From: Polluticoccus soli
GTDB taxonomy: Bacteria; Bacteroidota; Bacteroidia; Chitinophagales; Chitinophagaceae
Direction: 5' to 3'
Length of the DNA: 64,000 nt
NCBI RefSeq assembly: GCF_029269745.1
Contig: NZ_JARJHT010000002.1
Span: 620,001 to 684,000 of the forward strand
Made by a program: the position numbers and the translations under genes. The notes under the pieces are model-generated. The model searched no databases and was not told where the DNA came from. It worked only from the letters and a program-made list of their open reading frames with translations. The first letter of the stretch is position 1. Each line of letters starts with the position of its first letter. Below are positions 27,230 to 35,359 of the stretch, one piece after another.

Positions 27230-28477
27230 TTATGATTGAGAAAAAGTTCTTGTTGTTGTTTTAAAAGCTGGCAAGGGAAAACGCAACCTGTTTATATTGT
27301 TAAATGCCAGTACCACCGCTCCGGTCATCAGGCATATGGAAGCGACCCACAATAACCACTGCATGATGGCACTGCTCAGCATTAGCATAAAACCGAGTCC
27401 CTGTGCCATTAACACTACCTCGTTCAAGAATATTCCCGACACAAATAGCCAAAGGCCAAAATGAGTTGACTTTTGCAGCGTCAGCAACTCATCCTGAATG
27501 AAGTGAGCCAGTATGTACAGGCTGATAAAGCCCAATAGCACGAGATGTAAGAAGCCAATTATAACTGGCCGGTTTGTGAATACAAGCGGTCCAAGCGAGG
27601 GGATAATAGTTAGTGATTGTAAGACCGTCTTTAAAATGAAAGCCAACATAGCGATCAAGCCGATCTTTCGCACTATAGGGTTAAACGTAGCTGTTTGTAG
27701 TTTTAAGGTGGGTATTATCAATATAAAAGATATCGCGCAGGCAACTAATGCAAGACTACCGATTATAGCTATGGTGCTTATCCAGAAGTTTGGATAATGC
27801 CATAAGTAAGACATAAACATGGAGGGAATAACCGAATAGGTCAGCAGACGGGCGAATGCAAATGTCTTCCCGTTGCTTAATCCAAGTTTATTTATCAGGA
27901 GCGCGAATACAGCCAGGCTGAAAAAGCCGTTGTATTGCAAGTGCAAGTAGGTATAGATAGCATCTTTGTATAAGACTACGTTGGGTGATTTGGTTGCGAG
28001 CAAATAGGCTAAAGTAAAGGGACCTACCGAAGACAATGCCAGGTAGATAAATGATGAAATACTGAGTAAACGTGTCGCTTTGTTGACAGGCGATCTATTC
28101 AGGTCTTTAATAAACACATAAGCAAAGCCGTAAGTAACAAAAATGAAAAGGGTGGAAAAGGCGATGGAGAATGCGCCATAGCCCTGACACAGAAAGCTAA
28201 CAAGCATGCCTGCAGCGTTCAGAAATATACCGGCAAGTAGCCATTTGTAAATCGGCTTGCCGCTGGTCTTTGCTGGAAGTAATTGGAAGGTCATTAACGC
28301 CAATAGGGCTAAAGAAACCCATCCTGAAAATGCGAAGTGAGAATGCGCATGCAAGGTGTGCTTGAAGTCTATAAAAGGCAGTGGAAACAAAAGTTTGCTA
28401 CGCATAATGAACCCTAGCATAGCTACTATTCCCAAGTTTACCATGGCAATGCTTGCCCACTTTTCTAATGATTTCAT
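27230..28477 (-). CDS. NsrR-operon membrane protein, oxidase-like, unknown function
   Basis: About 415 residues with 12 hydrophobic helices. His-rich helix ends such as FKHTLHAHSHFAFSGWVSLA, TYLHLQYNGFFSLAVFALL and GFLHLVLLGFISLYILAHF suggest haem or metal binding, loosely like subunit I oxidases or NnrS. The TTG at 28489 lies inside a palindromic operator, so the ATG at 28477 (MKSLEKW) is used. It is the first gene of a unit with ric. It is similar in layout to, but not obviously a close copy of, the membrane protein at 24153-25424. Confidence 0.65.
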   Translation of the reverse strand: MKSLEKWASIAMVNLGIVAMLGFIMRSKLLFPLPFIDFKHTLHAHSHFAFSGWVSLALLALMTFQLLPAKTSGKPIYKWLLAGIFLNAAGMLVSFLCQGYGAFSIAFSTLFIFVTYGFAYVFIKDLNRSPVNKATRLLSISSFIYLALSSVGPFTLAYLLATKSPNVVLYKDAIYTYLHLQYNGFFSLAVFALLINKLGLSNGKTFAFARLLTYSVIPSMFMSYLWHYPNFWISTIAIIGSLALVACAISFILIIPTLKLQTATFNPIVRKIGLIAMLAFILKTVLQSLTIIPSLGPLVFTNRPVIIGFLHLVLLGFISLYILAHFIQDELLTLQKSTHFGLWLFVSGIFLNEVVLMAQGLGFMLMLSSAIMQWLLWVASICLMTGAVVLAFNNINRLRFPLPAFKTTTRTFSQS

Positions 28478-28481
28478 AATT

Positions 28482-28499
28482 AAGGACAATTTTGTCTTT
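28482..28499. promoter_or_regulatory. NsrR-type palindrome before the membrane-protein/ric unit
   Basis: AAGGACAATTTTGTCTTT with arms GACAA/TTGTC. The flanking bases are also shared with the site at 29490-29507; together 20 of 22 bases agree, the difference being the central AT pair. It ends 5 bases before the start codon, a repressor position. The Rrf2 regulator gene lies next to it. Confidence 0.7.
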
Positions 28500-28515
28500 T
28501 ATTATAGCAAATTTT

Positions 28516-28953
28516 TTATTTCTTATTGATCAAGACACTCTCTCCATTCAGCAGTCGATTCGCTAATGTTTCTACCGTCGTATTCTCCATCATTTTAGTT
28601 AGTCGATTCCTGATGTCTTTGAACTGATTGTGAATAGGGCAGGGCTTCGTTTCTGAACATTGCTTCAATCCAAGTCCACACCCTACAAATACCTGGTCGC
28701 CGTCTACTGCCTCTACTATATCTTTCAGTGACTTCTTTTTTTGTTGCTTATCTAGAAAGAAGCCGCCGTTAACTCCCTTCTGTGAATTAACGATGTGTTT
28801 GCGGCTTAACGTTTGCAAAATTTTTGCTGTGAAATGTTGTGGTGCTTCAATGTGGTCGCATATCTCAAGTATACCAACTTTCCTGGTTTCGTCAGTTTCA
28901 GCGGCTATGTAGACAACTGCTCTAATCGCGTATTCGCATGCTTTTGAAAACAT
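28516..28953 (-). CDS. Rrf2-family repressor, NsrR-like
   Basis: 145 residues. The N-terminal winged helix is typical of Rrf2 (MFSKACEYAIRAVVYIA, then VNSQKGVNGGFFL). Three cysteines at 92, 99 and 105 (VGCGLGLKQCSETKPCPIH) match the Fe-S ligand pattern of NsrR/IscR. A role as NO-sensing repressor is inferred from its place between two operons with the same palindrome and from neighbours hemerythrin, ric and NorB/NorC-like genes. It starts 3 bases after the hemerythrin gene, so it is autoregulated if it binds the site at 29490. Confidence 0.88.
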   Translation of the reverse strand: MFSKACEYAIRAVVYIAAETDETRKVGILEICDHIEAPQHFTAKILQTLSRKHIVNSQKGVNGGFFLDKQQKKKSLKDIVEAVDGDQVFVGCGLGLKQCSETKPCPIHNQFKDIRNRLTKMMENTTVETLANRLLNGESVLINKK

Positions 28954-28956
28954 AAT

Positions 28957-29460
28957 TCAAATTTTCGTTGCCCAAAATTCATCTTTCCACACTAAACACT
29001 CGTGCCCCTGGTGTAGGTCTGCAATTTGTTTGCCTGCTATTCTGAACTGATCAGGGTCACTCATTTTTTCTATATATGGAAAAAGTTCGCGCTCTTCGAA
29101 ACGGATATGACCATTCAGTTCCTGCTCAAATTGATTAAGGAGGAGCTTTTCCTCGGTATTACCGGCTTGATGTTTTAAAGATTTGTAGATGCCGTTCAGA
29201 GTTCTGTGCTGTTTTATCGCCTCGAGCTTCATTGGGTCATCGGCGGCTAGTAAGCTAAATACGAGTTCCTCTTCCTGCTCAAAGTGTGTGGCGAGATCAT
29301 TTTCGTAGAAGCATAACACATAGGCCACTATTCTTTCAGTATCGACCTTGTTTTTAAGCCCCTGCCTTATTTTCCAACACAACAGCAAACCGTCATGATG
29401 ATCTTTCGACAACGGTACTAGTTCTTTCGATCGTTTTATAGGCTTTACTTGCTGTGCCAT
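28957..29460 (-). CDS. Hemerythrin-domain protein
   Basis: 167 residues. The hemerythrin-like di-iron motifs appear as LSKDHHDGLLLCWKI, ATHFEQEEELVFSLL, KQHRTLNGIYKSL and GHIRFEERELFPYIE, a four-helix bundle with His/Glu ligands. Related proteins sense or bind O2 or NO, or protect Fe-S proteins. It is the promoter-proximal gene of the unit with the NsrR-like repressor and lies 30 bases downstream of an NsrR-type palindrome. Confidence 0.88.
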   Translation of the reverse strand: MAQQVKPIKRSKELVPLSKDHHDGLLLCWKIRQGLKNKVDTERIVAYVLCFYENDLATHFEQEEELVFSLLAADDPMKLEAIKQHRTLNGIYKSLKHQAGNTEEKLLLNQFEQELNGHIRFEERELFPYIEKMSDPDQFRIAGKQIADLHQGHECLVWKDEFWATKI

Positions 29461-29489
29461 ATAGCAAAGTTACGGAGTCTTTGTTAAAT

Positions 29490-29507
29490 AAGGACAAAAT
29501 TGTCTTT
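29490..29507. promoter_or_regulatory. NsrR-type palindrome before hemerythrin-rrf2
   Basis: AAGGACAAAATTGTCTTT, arms GACAA/TTGTC, almost identical to the site at 28482-28499. It abuts the stop codon of the NorB-like gene and lies 30 bases before the hemerythrin start on the minus strand. Confidence 0.7.
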
Positions 29508-30931
29508 TATTGCAGTGGTCTGACAAAATGTTTAACATTTTCTACCTGACTAGGGTCATATGATATTGGGTTCACTCCAATAAGGCCATTACTTTTTGAG
29601 AATGTTTTTTCCTGGTTTGGCCTCATCAGGGCAAGCGCTTTAAAATAGTTGAATATGATTACCGTCATCCCTGCAAACAATACAATCCCGGCAATAGCGA
29701 AAACATGCAAAACGGTATTAACTGGGTTCATCAATTCCTGGAACGGTGAAATGTGCAATACGACATCCCGGTAACCTTTTGTTACCCCCGCGGCTATCAA
29801 TGACAACCAGAAAACCAGGAGACTGACCTGTGTTACAGTAAACCCAATTCTAATGTATTTTTTGTTGACAGTTTTGAGTCGGTCAATTTTGATAATATAG
29901 CCAAAGGAGGCCAGGAGTATCATTGTGTTGATCCCAATGGTGGCACCCATAGCATGGGCTACTGTGATATGCGTGCCATGCGTATAACGATTTACAGCAG
30001 GTATCGACATGAATAGGGCCAGCAAAAGATTGAGGAAAATCCAATATTCAGATGCTATAAGGAACCTGTAGCTTAACAAGTGCCTGTATTTTCTTTGCTC
30101 TGACAGTTTTGCCTTGAACCCTTGTATAATACTGATGAGAATCAACCATTCGGTCATGCTAATAGCGTAAGAAACATGGCGTATCCATGAGGCTGCCGGC
30201 ACATTGTAGATATGATGTCCCCAGTTAAACATCAGATTAGCCAACCCTAAAAAATAAAAGAAAAATGTCTTTCGCCCGCGTGCGATCTGCTCACTACCGC
30301 TCATCTTTACCATTATATAAAGCGAAGTGCCGTATATCATTTGGTTCCATGCGCCAACCATTGATCCGTTGGATTTCCATTGTACAGTGATCTCTCTAAG
30401 AAATGATTGCCTGAACCAGGATAGTTGGTAAAGATTTTGCTCAGCAAAAGTGATCAGGAAGAACAGGATACCGGTTGACCACATCCAGACATAAAGCGGG
30501 GGATTCTTTTTTCCTTTTGTCCACGACGTATAGTAGCTATACATTAGGCACAGCCAGGAGGCCAGAATAGGCAAGCCGAGAAGCGGTGGGAACTCCCAGT
30601 ATTCTCTTCCGCCAAATTTTTTAAAACCGTAGAATACAAAAATCGCAACCACGGCACTCATCCATAAGTAAATAAAGCTCTTTTCAACGACTGGCTTTCT
30701 ATCGATAGTACCGAATGCTGCCTGTTTATAGAATAGTATTCCAGCAGTTGCACCACTGATGATCCAGAAAAGTGCAGCCGAAACATGCATAGGCCTTAAC
30801 TGGTAAAATGGGCTGTACTTATTGAAAAACTCAGGATAAAGGAAAGCAAAAGCCGCGACCGCCCCGAAAAACAAAGCTAAAAGGAGCATTGATAAAGAGA
30901 AAGTGAAGTATAATCGCAGGCTTTTGCTCAT
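29507..30931 (-). CDS. norB: Nitric-oxide-reductase-like catalytic subunit (NorB family, unusual ligands)
   Basis: 474 residues, 12 helices, heme-copper oxidase fold. NorB-like blocks are QLRPMHVSAALFWIISG (His49, haem b), NLMFNWGHHIYNVPAA (His239-His240), and THGTHITVAHAMGATIG (His326). By eye alignment, however, the cNOR motif HLWVE in helix 6 reads GAWNQ (193-197) and the second His of the HxH pair in helix 10 is Met328. The protein may be a divergent NOR class or use other ligands. It overlaps the NorC-like gene by 1 base and shares its promoter. Confidence 0.8.
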   Translation of the reverse strand: MSKSLRLYFTFSLSMLLLALFFGAVAAFAFLYPEFFNKYSPFYQLRPMHVSAALFWIISGATAGILFYKQAAFGTIDRKPVVEKSFIYLWMSAVVAIFVFYGFKKFGGREYWEFPPLLGLPILASWLCLMYSYYTSWTKGKKNPPLYVWMWSTGILFFLITFAEQNLYQLSWFRQSFLREITVQWKSNGSMVGAWNQMIYGTSLYIMVKMSGSEQIARGRKTFFFYFLGLANLMFNWGHHIYNVPAASWIRHVSYAISMTEWLILISIIQGFKAKLSEQRKYRHLLSYRFLIASEYWIFLNLLLALFMSIPAVNRYTHGTHITVAHAMGATIGINTMILLASFGYIIKIDRLKTVNKKYIRIGFTVTQVSLLVFWLSLIAAGVTKGYRDVVLHISPFQELMNPVNTVLHVFAIAGIVLFAGMTVIIFNYFKALALMRPNQEKTFSKSNGLIGVNPISYDPSQVENVKHFVRPLQ

Positions 30932-31332
30932 TATTTCTGGGGTATGCTATATGTTCCTGTCCAGTGCACAGCAGATGGATTTACCTTAGACTGACCGGAT
31001 TTATCAACCCATTGAAGAAATGCAATGACATTGGCTACTTCTGCGTTGGAAAGGTTGAAATTTGGCATTCTGCCGCTGCCATGTTTGATAAAGCTCGTCA
31101 TGTATTCTGCACCCTTTCCTGTCTCTGACGCAACATTCGTGAGGTCTGGTCCCATATATCCTCCTAGTCCATAAAGCTGGTGGCAGCTCTGGCAATTTTT
31201 ATCCTGCCATGTTTGCATGCCGGCTAATGCTGCAGAATCCGCTCTCGTCTGGGTGTTATCACATTCGCGATAAACTAACAAGGTATAGCCGCTGAAACAA
31301 ACGAACAATGATAGCCAAATCCATCGGATCAT
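30931..31332 (-). CDS. norC: NorC-like membrane-anchored cytochrome c
   Basis: 133 residues. A single N-terminal helix (IRWIWLSLFVCFSGYTLLVY) anchors a haem-c domain with CQSCHQLYGLGGYMGPDLTNV and an axial Met in GSGRMPNFNLSNAEV; both blocks follow the NorC pattern. It passes electrons to the catalytic subunit encoded directly downstream (1-base overlap). An Fnr-type dyad is centred 63 bases before the start, which fits a transcript start near 31354. Confidence 0.88.
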   Translation of the reverse strand: MIRWIWLSLFVCFSGYTLLVYRECDNTQTRADSAALAGMQTWQDKNCQSCHQLYGLGGYMGPDLTNVASETGKGAEYMTSFIKHGSGRMPNFNLSNAEVANVIAFLQWVDKSGQSKVNPSAVHWTGTYSIPQK

Positions 31333-31388
31333 GCCGTAAAGGTATCAGCGGCCTCCAGGGTAAAATATGAGTTTTGTCAGGTTATTGA

Positions 31389-31402
31389 ATGATGTCGGTC
31401 AC
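31389..31402. promoter_or_regulatory. Fnr/Crp-type dyad upstream of norC
   Basis: ATGAT-GTCG-GTCAC; on the minus strand it reads GTGAC-N4-ATCAT. The arms match imperfectly, but spacing and position agree with the other island sites. A -7-like TATTTTA follows at about the right distance on the minus strand. Confidence 0.5.
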
Positions 31403-31435
31403 AGCAGCTGGAACCGATCATGCTGTTCAGACAAC

Positions 31436-31999
31436 TTACTGCGGTAGCAATACACCATCTATCACGTATACAATACCGTTTGAGGCCGGCACTGTGGCCA
31501 ACACTTTTGCCGTTTTGTTGATTAGGATATCTGATCCGGATTTGCTGATGGTAATATTACCACCATTCACTTGTCCTAGGCTTTGACCATCCTGTATCAT
31601 GTCTTCCTTAAGCACACCAACGAACACATGATACTGTAGTATATCGGCCAGTTTCTCTTTGTTCTCATCTTTCATCAGGTCGTCAACGGTACCTGCGGGC
31701 AGCTTATCAAACGCTGCGTTAATTGGAGCGAAAACTGTAAATGGACCGGCGTTGCTAAGTGCGTCGACTAGCTCGGCCTGCTGGACGGCAGCCACGAGTG
31801 TTGAGTGGTCTTTACTTCCGACAGCTACCTGCACAACATTCTTTTGTGAGATATCATCCTGCACACCCGACTGGCCCGTTTGAGCCGGTTCGGACGTATT
31901 TGTTGTTGTATTAGATGCTGGTCTCTCTGATTCGCTGGTGCAGCTTGTTGCAAAAATTGAAGTGATTGCTGCAATAAGTACTATCGATATCTTTTTCAT
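31436..31999 (-). CDS. Fasciclin-domain lipoprotein
   Basis: About 187 residues from the ATG at 31999. The lipoprotein signal (VLIAAITSIFATSCTSE) and a Thr/Ser linker are followed by one FAS1 domain: LVDALSNAGPFTVFAPINAAFDKLP, then YHVFVGVLKEDM and NGIVYVIDGVLLPQ at the C-terminus. FAS1 lipoproteins are often adhesive or envelope proteins; a link to NO metabolism is known only by position. An Fnr-type dyad lies about 60 bases upstream, so it appears to be co-regulated with norCB. Confidence 0.9.
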   Translation of the reverse strand: MKKISIVLIAAITSIFATSCTSESERPASNTTTNTSEPAQTGQSGVQDDISQKNVVQVAVGSKDHSTLVAAVQQAELVDALSNAGPFTVFAPINAAFDKLPAGTVDDLMKDENKEKLADILQYHVFVGVLKEDMIQDGQSLGQVNGGNITISKSGSDILINKTAKVLATVPASNGIVYVIDGVLLPQ

Positions 32000-32050
32000 T
32001 GTTGAAGTGTTTTGTTGATGTGAAGTTCTAAACACTTCCAACTGGAAACT

Positions 32051-32064
32051 ATGACATTAATCAG
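32051..32064. promoter_or_regulatory. Fnr/Crp-type dyad upstream of the fasciclin gene
   Basis: ATGAC-ATTA-ATCAG, centred 58 bases before the fasciclin start at 31999. A transcript start near 32016 is expected for class II activation, leaving a short leader. Confidence 0.5.
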
Positions 32065-32111
32065 GAAGACTATTTATTCTGCCAATAAATGCCAATAGTA
32101 ATAAGGAAAGA

Positions 32112-32858
32112 TCAGTACTGAATATTTGCTGACCTAACAAGAGCGTTCATGTCAAGGATCTTTATTTTCTTTCCAACAAGATCTACTACTTTGGTTTGCT
32201 TGTAGTAGGCCAGTAGTCTGATAGCCGTTTCTGTTACGGTGCCCACAAGGCTGGCGATATCATCGCGCGAGAGGGTCACATTAATAGTAGCTCCATCGGG
32301 TTCAAGACCATACTTTTCTTTAAGCAACAACAGAGCTTCTGCCATTCGCTCCCTCACGGTTTTTTGTGCAATATCGGTGATGGTTTGTTCTGCGTGACCC
32401 AATTCTGATGCCAACAATTTTATTAGCTGCATGGAAAGATTAGCATCTGTTTTTATTGCTTTTAGAAAAGCATTTTTGGGAATAAAACACAGCCTGGATT
32501 CTTCAATGGCTATTGCACTTGCGGTATATTTTGTTTCGCTAAGCAATGCGCGATACCCGATTAGGCTGCCATTTATAAGAAGGCGAACAATCTGTTCTTT
32601 GCCGTCGTTACCTATATGAACCACCTTTACTTTGCCCTCGTTAATACAGAATATGCCATTCGGAAAAGAGTGCTCGCTGAAGATCGTTTGCCCTTTTTTG
32701 AAAACGATGCATGATTTATTATTATCAAACTCGTTCAGCTCCGCAGCTCCCAAAGAGCAAAATGTTGAGTTGTGCCTCGTTTTGCATGTAGCACAACTCT
32801 CATAAAACGTGTTTCTTGTCCTGTCCAAGGGTTCTCTTTTTAAGTACATTCTACACAA
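32112..32858 (-). CDS. Fnr-like regulator with N-terminal cysteines
   Basis: 248 residues. N-terminal cysteines at 22, 25 and 34 (SCATCKTRHNSTFC), with another at 50, suggest an oxygen- or NO-sensitive Fe-S cluster as in Fnr. The beta-barrel sensor domain (GQTIFSEHSFPNGIFCIN) and a C-terminal winged helix (LSRDDIASLVGTVTETAIRLL) follow. It is the best candidate for the factor that binds the ATGAC-N4-RTCAT dyads in this island, two of which lie just upstream and suggest autoregulation. The alternative start at the fourth codon (ATG) changes nothing important. Confidence 0.88.
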   Translation of the reverse strand: MCRMYLKREPLDRTRNTFYESCATCKTRHNSTFCSLGAAELNEFDNNKSCIVFKKGQTIFSEHSFPNGIFCINEGKVKVVHIGNDGKEQIVRLLINGSLIGYRALLSETKYTASAIAIEESRLCFIPKNAFLKAIKTDANLSMQLIKLLASELGHAEQTITDIAQKTVRERMAEALLLLKEKYGLEPDGATINVTLSRDDIASLVGTVTETAIRLLAYYKQTKVVDLVGKKIKILDMNALVRSANIQY

Positions 32859-32885
32859 AATGACGAAAACCTCACCAGGGGCTTG

Positions 32886-32899
32886 ATGACCATCGTCAG
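32886..32899. promoter_or_regulatory. Fnr/Crp-type dyad in the fnr / 605-aa gene intergenic region (1 of 3)
   Basis: ATGAC-CATC-GTCAG, centred 34 bases before the fnr-like start. At this distance it could act in autorepression. Confidence 0.5.
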
Positions 32900-32925
32900 T
32901 TTATTGTATGAGATTTGTCAGGGTT

Positions 32926-32939
32926 CTGACTTTGGTCAT
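32926..32939. promoter_or_regulatory. Fnr/Crp-type dyad (2 of 3)
   Basis: CTGAC-TTTG-GTCAT. For the fnr-like gene a class II start would fall near 32891, inside the first dyad. Confidence 0.55.
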
Positions 32940-32970
32940 ATTTCGTCAAAAAAAAGAATCTGCCATTCCT

Positions 32971-32984
32971 ATGACTAAAGTCAT
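32971..32984. promoter_or_regulatory. Fnr/Crp-type dyad (3 of 3), upstream of the 605-aa protein gene
   Basis: ATGAC-TAAA-GTCAT, a perfect 5-bp-arm palindrome. A -7-like TACTTTTA at 33007-33014 lies at the right place for activation with the dyad at -41.5 (transcript start near 33019). The gene starts at 33050. Confidence 0.7.
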
Positions 32985-33049
32985 TTTTCAGGTTCGAGTG
33001 TGCAAATACTTTTACACCCTATTGCGCAGTTAAAAGTGGCTGTTGCAAA

Positions 33050-34867
33050 GTGTGTCGAAAAGAAAAGTTACCCTCAATTCATAAAGATTCTGCGTTGCAT
33101 ACATTTCACATTCCGGTTTTGGGCCTAGGTTATAGCATTGATACTCCAGTAAAAGTGGCTCGTTTGGGCATCGCTTCGGTTGTATCCATTGTTGAAGATG
33201 AACTAATTGAGCAAATGCGAAAATTTCATTCTGGCGAGGCTGGTGAGGAGTATGTGCCTATTACACCGGAACAGGATGACTACCGGGCAAAACGGATAAC
33301 GGCCTACCTCAACTTGCTTCAGAAGATCGTGCAACAACAAATAGCGGCTTTGAAAAAAATGCCGTTTAAGATTGGTAACGAGATAGTCAAATATTTCGAA
33401 CTATTGCCGCAAGGGAGCCAACAGCGAGCTGCATACGATAAAATGAGTGCCCTTCCGGAAGGAAAGGCAAAGGTCGCCATGCAGGAACATTTGCGATCGT
33501 TGGTTACGCCTGGAAGCATAGATGTGAATATTATGTCCAAAGTGGACAATCTGCGGTATGATAAAAAAGGAGACCCATTGCCCGTCGAGTATTCCGACGC
33601 TATGTCGGCTCTTCGAGGCTTTGCCCATAGTAACCTGCAGTCATCTGTTGTTTTTTCAGCCGGTTACAATCCTCGGCTATATAATTACATAGAATCGTTT
33701 CCCGATTTCTTTCCGGATAGCACCGGGGAGTTGAAAAAGAGGATCGTAATCAAGGTAAGCGATTACCGATCAGCACTGCTGCAAGGTAAGATACTTGCCA
33801 AAAGAGGACTCTGGGTTTCGGAGTTTCGCATTGAGTCTGGTCTCAATTGCGGCGGGCATGCTTTTCCTACAGATGGACTTTTGCTCGGTCCTATACTCGA
33901 GGAATTTAGAAAGAACAGAATTAATCTGGCCGCTGAATTGTTCGATCTGTGTAGGGCAAACAATGGTGGATTTCACGCACAGCCGGAGCAGCTCATTACT
34001 GTTCAGGGCGGAATTGGGACAAGTCTCGAACATCAATTTTTGTTGGATCATTACGGCGTTGATCGCACGGGGTGGGGAAGTCCATTCTTGTTGGTCCCTG
34101 AGGCGACCAGTGTCGACACCAAGACATTACAACAGCTGGCAACAGCTAGGCCGTCAGACTATTTTCTCAGCAACGCTTCTCCTTTAGGTGTGCCATTTAA
34201 CAACTTCAGACCCAGCTCGTCAGAAGCGCAACGCAAACAAAGAATTAAACAAGGACGTCCTGGAAGCCCTTGTTACAAAAAATATCTTTCGTCCAATACC
34301 GAGTTTACAGAGCGGCCAATTTGTACTGCGTCGAGACTATACCAGAAATTGAAGGTGGAAGAGCTAAGCGAAAGGGGCGATGAACAGGCTAAGCACGAGA
34401 TAGATTTAGTTTTGGAAAAAGACTGCTTGTGTGAAGGGTTGGTTGCGCCGGCATTGATCAAAAATGATCTGCCGCCATCTCACAACCTGACTGCGGTAAC
34501 GATATGTCCGGGACCGAACCTGGTATATTTCTCTGGTGTGTTCTCATTGCAGCAAATGATTGGTCATATATACGGCAGAAACAATTTGCTTAATGGCGAA
34601 CCTCGCCCAAACATGTTTGTAAATGAGCTCCGAATGTATGTGGATTACCTCAAAAAGCAAGTTGACAAAATCAGTACTTCAAAACAGGTGAAGCAATTAG
34701 TATTGTTTAAACAGAACCTGCTTGCCGGTATAGCTTATTACGAAAACCTTCTAAATAAGATGGTGAACTGGGATGATACCTACCTGGAAAAAATGCGGCA
34801 GCAGCTTGAGTATATTCTTGGTGAGCTATGCATAATTGAGGTGCCAGTTGCTACAGAAGTGTGTTAG
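33050..34867 (+). CDS. Unrecognised 605-residue protein, possible TIM-barrel Fe-S flavoenzyme
   Basis: Starts at GTG (no in-frame ATG nearby). The N-terminal part HIPVLGLGYSIDTPVKVARLGIASVVS resembles the first strand of FMN-type TIM barrels. HAFPTDGLLLGPILEEF and ITVQGGIGTSLEHQF look like later barrel strands with a Gly-Gly phosphate site. The last third has scattered cysteines (GSPCYKKY, RPICTASRLYQ, KDCLCEGLV, TICPGP) that could bind an Fe-S cluster. No established family comes to mind. Three Fnr-type dyads lie upstream, and thioesterase, PNPOx-like and queD genes follow closely, so it is part of the low-oxygen or NO response. Confidence 0.6.
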   Translation: MCRKEKLPSIHKDSALHTFHIPVLGLGYSIDTPVKVARLGIASVVSIVEDELIEQMRKFHSGEAGEEYVPITPEQDDYRAKRITAYLNLLQKIVQQQIAALKKMPFKIGNEIVKYFELLPQGSQQRAAYDKMSALPEGKAKVAMQEHLRSLVTPGSIDVNIMSKVDNLRYDKKGDPLPVEYSDAMSALRGFAHSNLQSSVVFSAGYNPRLYNYIESFPDFFPDSTGELKKRIVIKVSDYRSALLQGKILAKRGLWVSEFRIESGLNCGGHAFPTDGLLLGPILEEFRKNRINLAAELFDLCRANNGGFHAQPEQLITVQGGIGTSLEHQFLLDHYGVDRTGWGSPFLLVPEATSVDTKTLQQLATARPSDYFLSNASPLGVPFNNFRPSSSEAQRKQRIKQGRPGSPCYKKYLSSNTEFTERPICTASRLYQKLKVEELSERGDEQAKHEIDLVLEKDCLCEGLVAPALIKNDLPPSHNLTAVTICPGPNLVYFSGVFSLQQMIGHIYGRNNLLNGEPRPNMFVNELRMYVDYLKKQVDKISTSKQVKQLVLFKQNLLAGIAYYENLLNKMVNWDDTYLEKMRQQLEYILGELCIIEVPVATEVC

Positions 34868-34886
34868 TCTCCCAATTCCTTCCAAA

Positions 34887-35354
34887 ATGCGAATGAAGAA
34901 AACTAAATCAACGACCGAGTCTGAGGTAGTGATGACAGAAGTTGTCTATCCTAACGATGCAAACCCCATGGGAATGTTGCAAGGTGGAAGATTGGTTCAA
35001 TGGATGGACACCGCATCGGCAGTGTGTGCACAAACTCATGCAGGTCGCATAGCCGTCACTGCTCTTCTCGATAAAGTTGTTTTTAAAAGTCCAGCCAGGG
35101 TCGGCGATATTATCACTATTAACGCAAAGCTGGTAGCCGCCTTTAGTACCTCAATGGAAGTGTGTGTCCAGGCATGGGCCAGGAAGGTAATAAGCGGGGA
35201 TAAACATCCTGTGTGTGAAGCGTATTTTACATTCGTTGCGCTTGATGGGAATGCCAAACCAGCTTCCGTGCCAAAACTGAAATTAAAGACAGCAGAAGAA
35301 CAGGTATTATTTGAGCAGGCAGAGTCTAGAAAGCTGCAGCGAAGTAAAGGGTAA
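34887..35354 (+). CDS. Acyl-CoA thioesterase, hotdog fold (YciA-like)
   Basis: About 155 residues from the ATG at 34887. The motif YPNDANPMGMLQGGRLVQWMDTASAVCAQTHAG followed by VVFKSPARVGDIITINAKL is the acyl-CoA thioester hydrolase pattern, with the catalytic Asp after NPMG...LVQWMD. The gene begins 19 bases after the 605-residue protein gene and probably shares its transcript. The reason for a thioesterase in a nitrogen-oxide island is unclear. An open frame exists from 34836, but it overlaps the preceding gene. Confidence 0.85.
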   Translation: MRMKKTKSTTESEVVMTEVVYPNDANPMGMLQGGRLVQWMDTASAVCAQTHAGRIAVTALLDKVVFKSPARVGDIITINAKLVAAFSTSMEVCVQAWARKVISGDKHPVCEAYFTFVALDGNAKPASVPKLKLKTAEEQVLFEQAESRKLQRSKG

Positions 35355-35359
35355 AAGCG

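Noticed and set aside
28478-28489. TTG start four codons upstream of the NsrR-operon membrane protein
   Set aside because: It lies inside the palindromic operator and is not an ATG.
33050-34867. Naming the 605-residue protein as nitronate monooxygenase or glutamate synthase
   Set aside because: Only general barrel-like features are seen; no diagnostic motif of either family is present.
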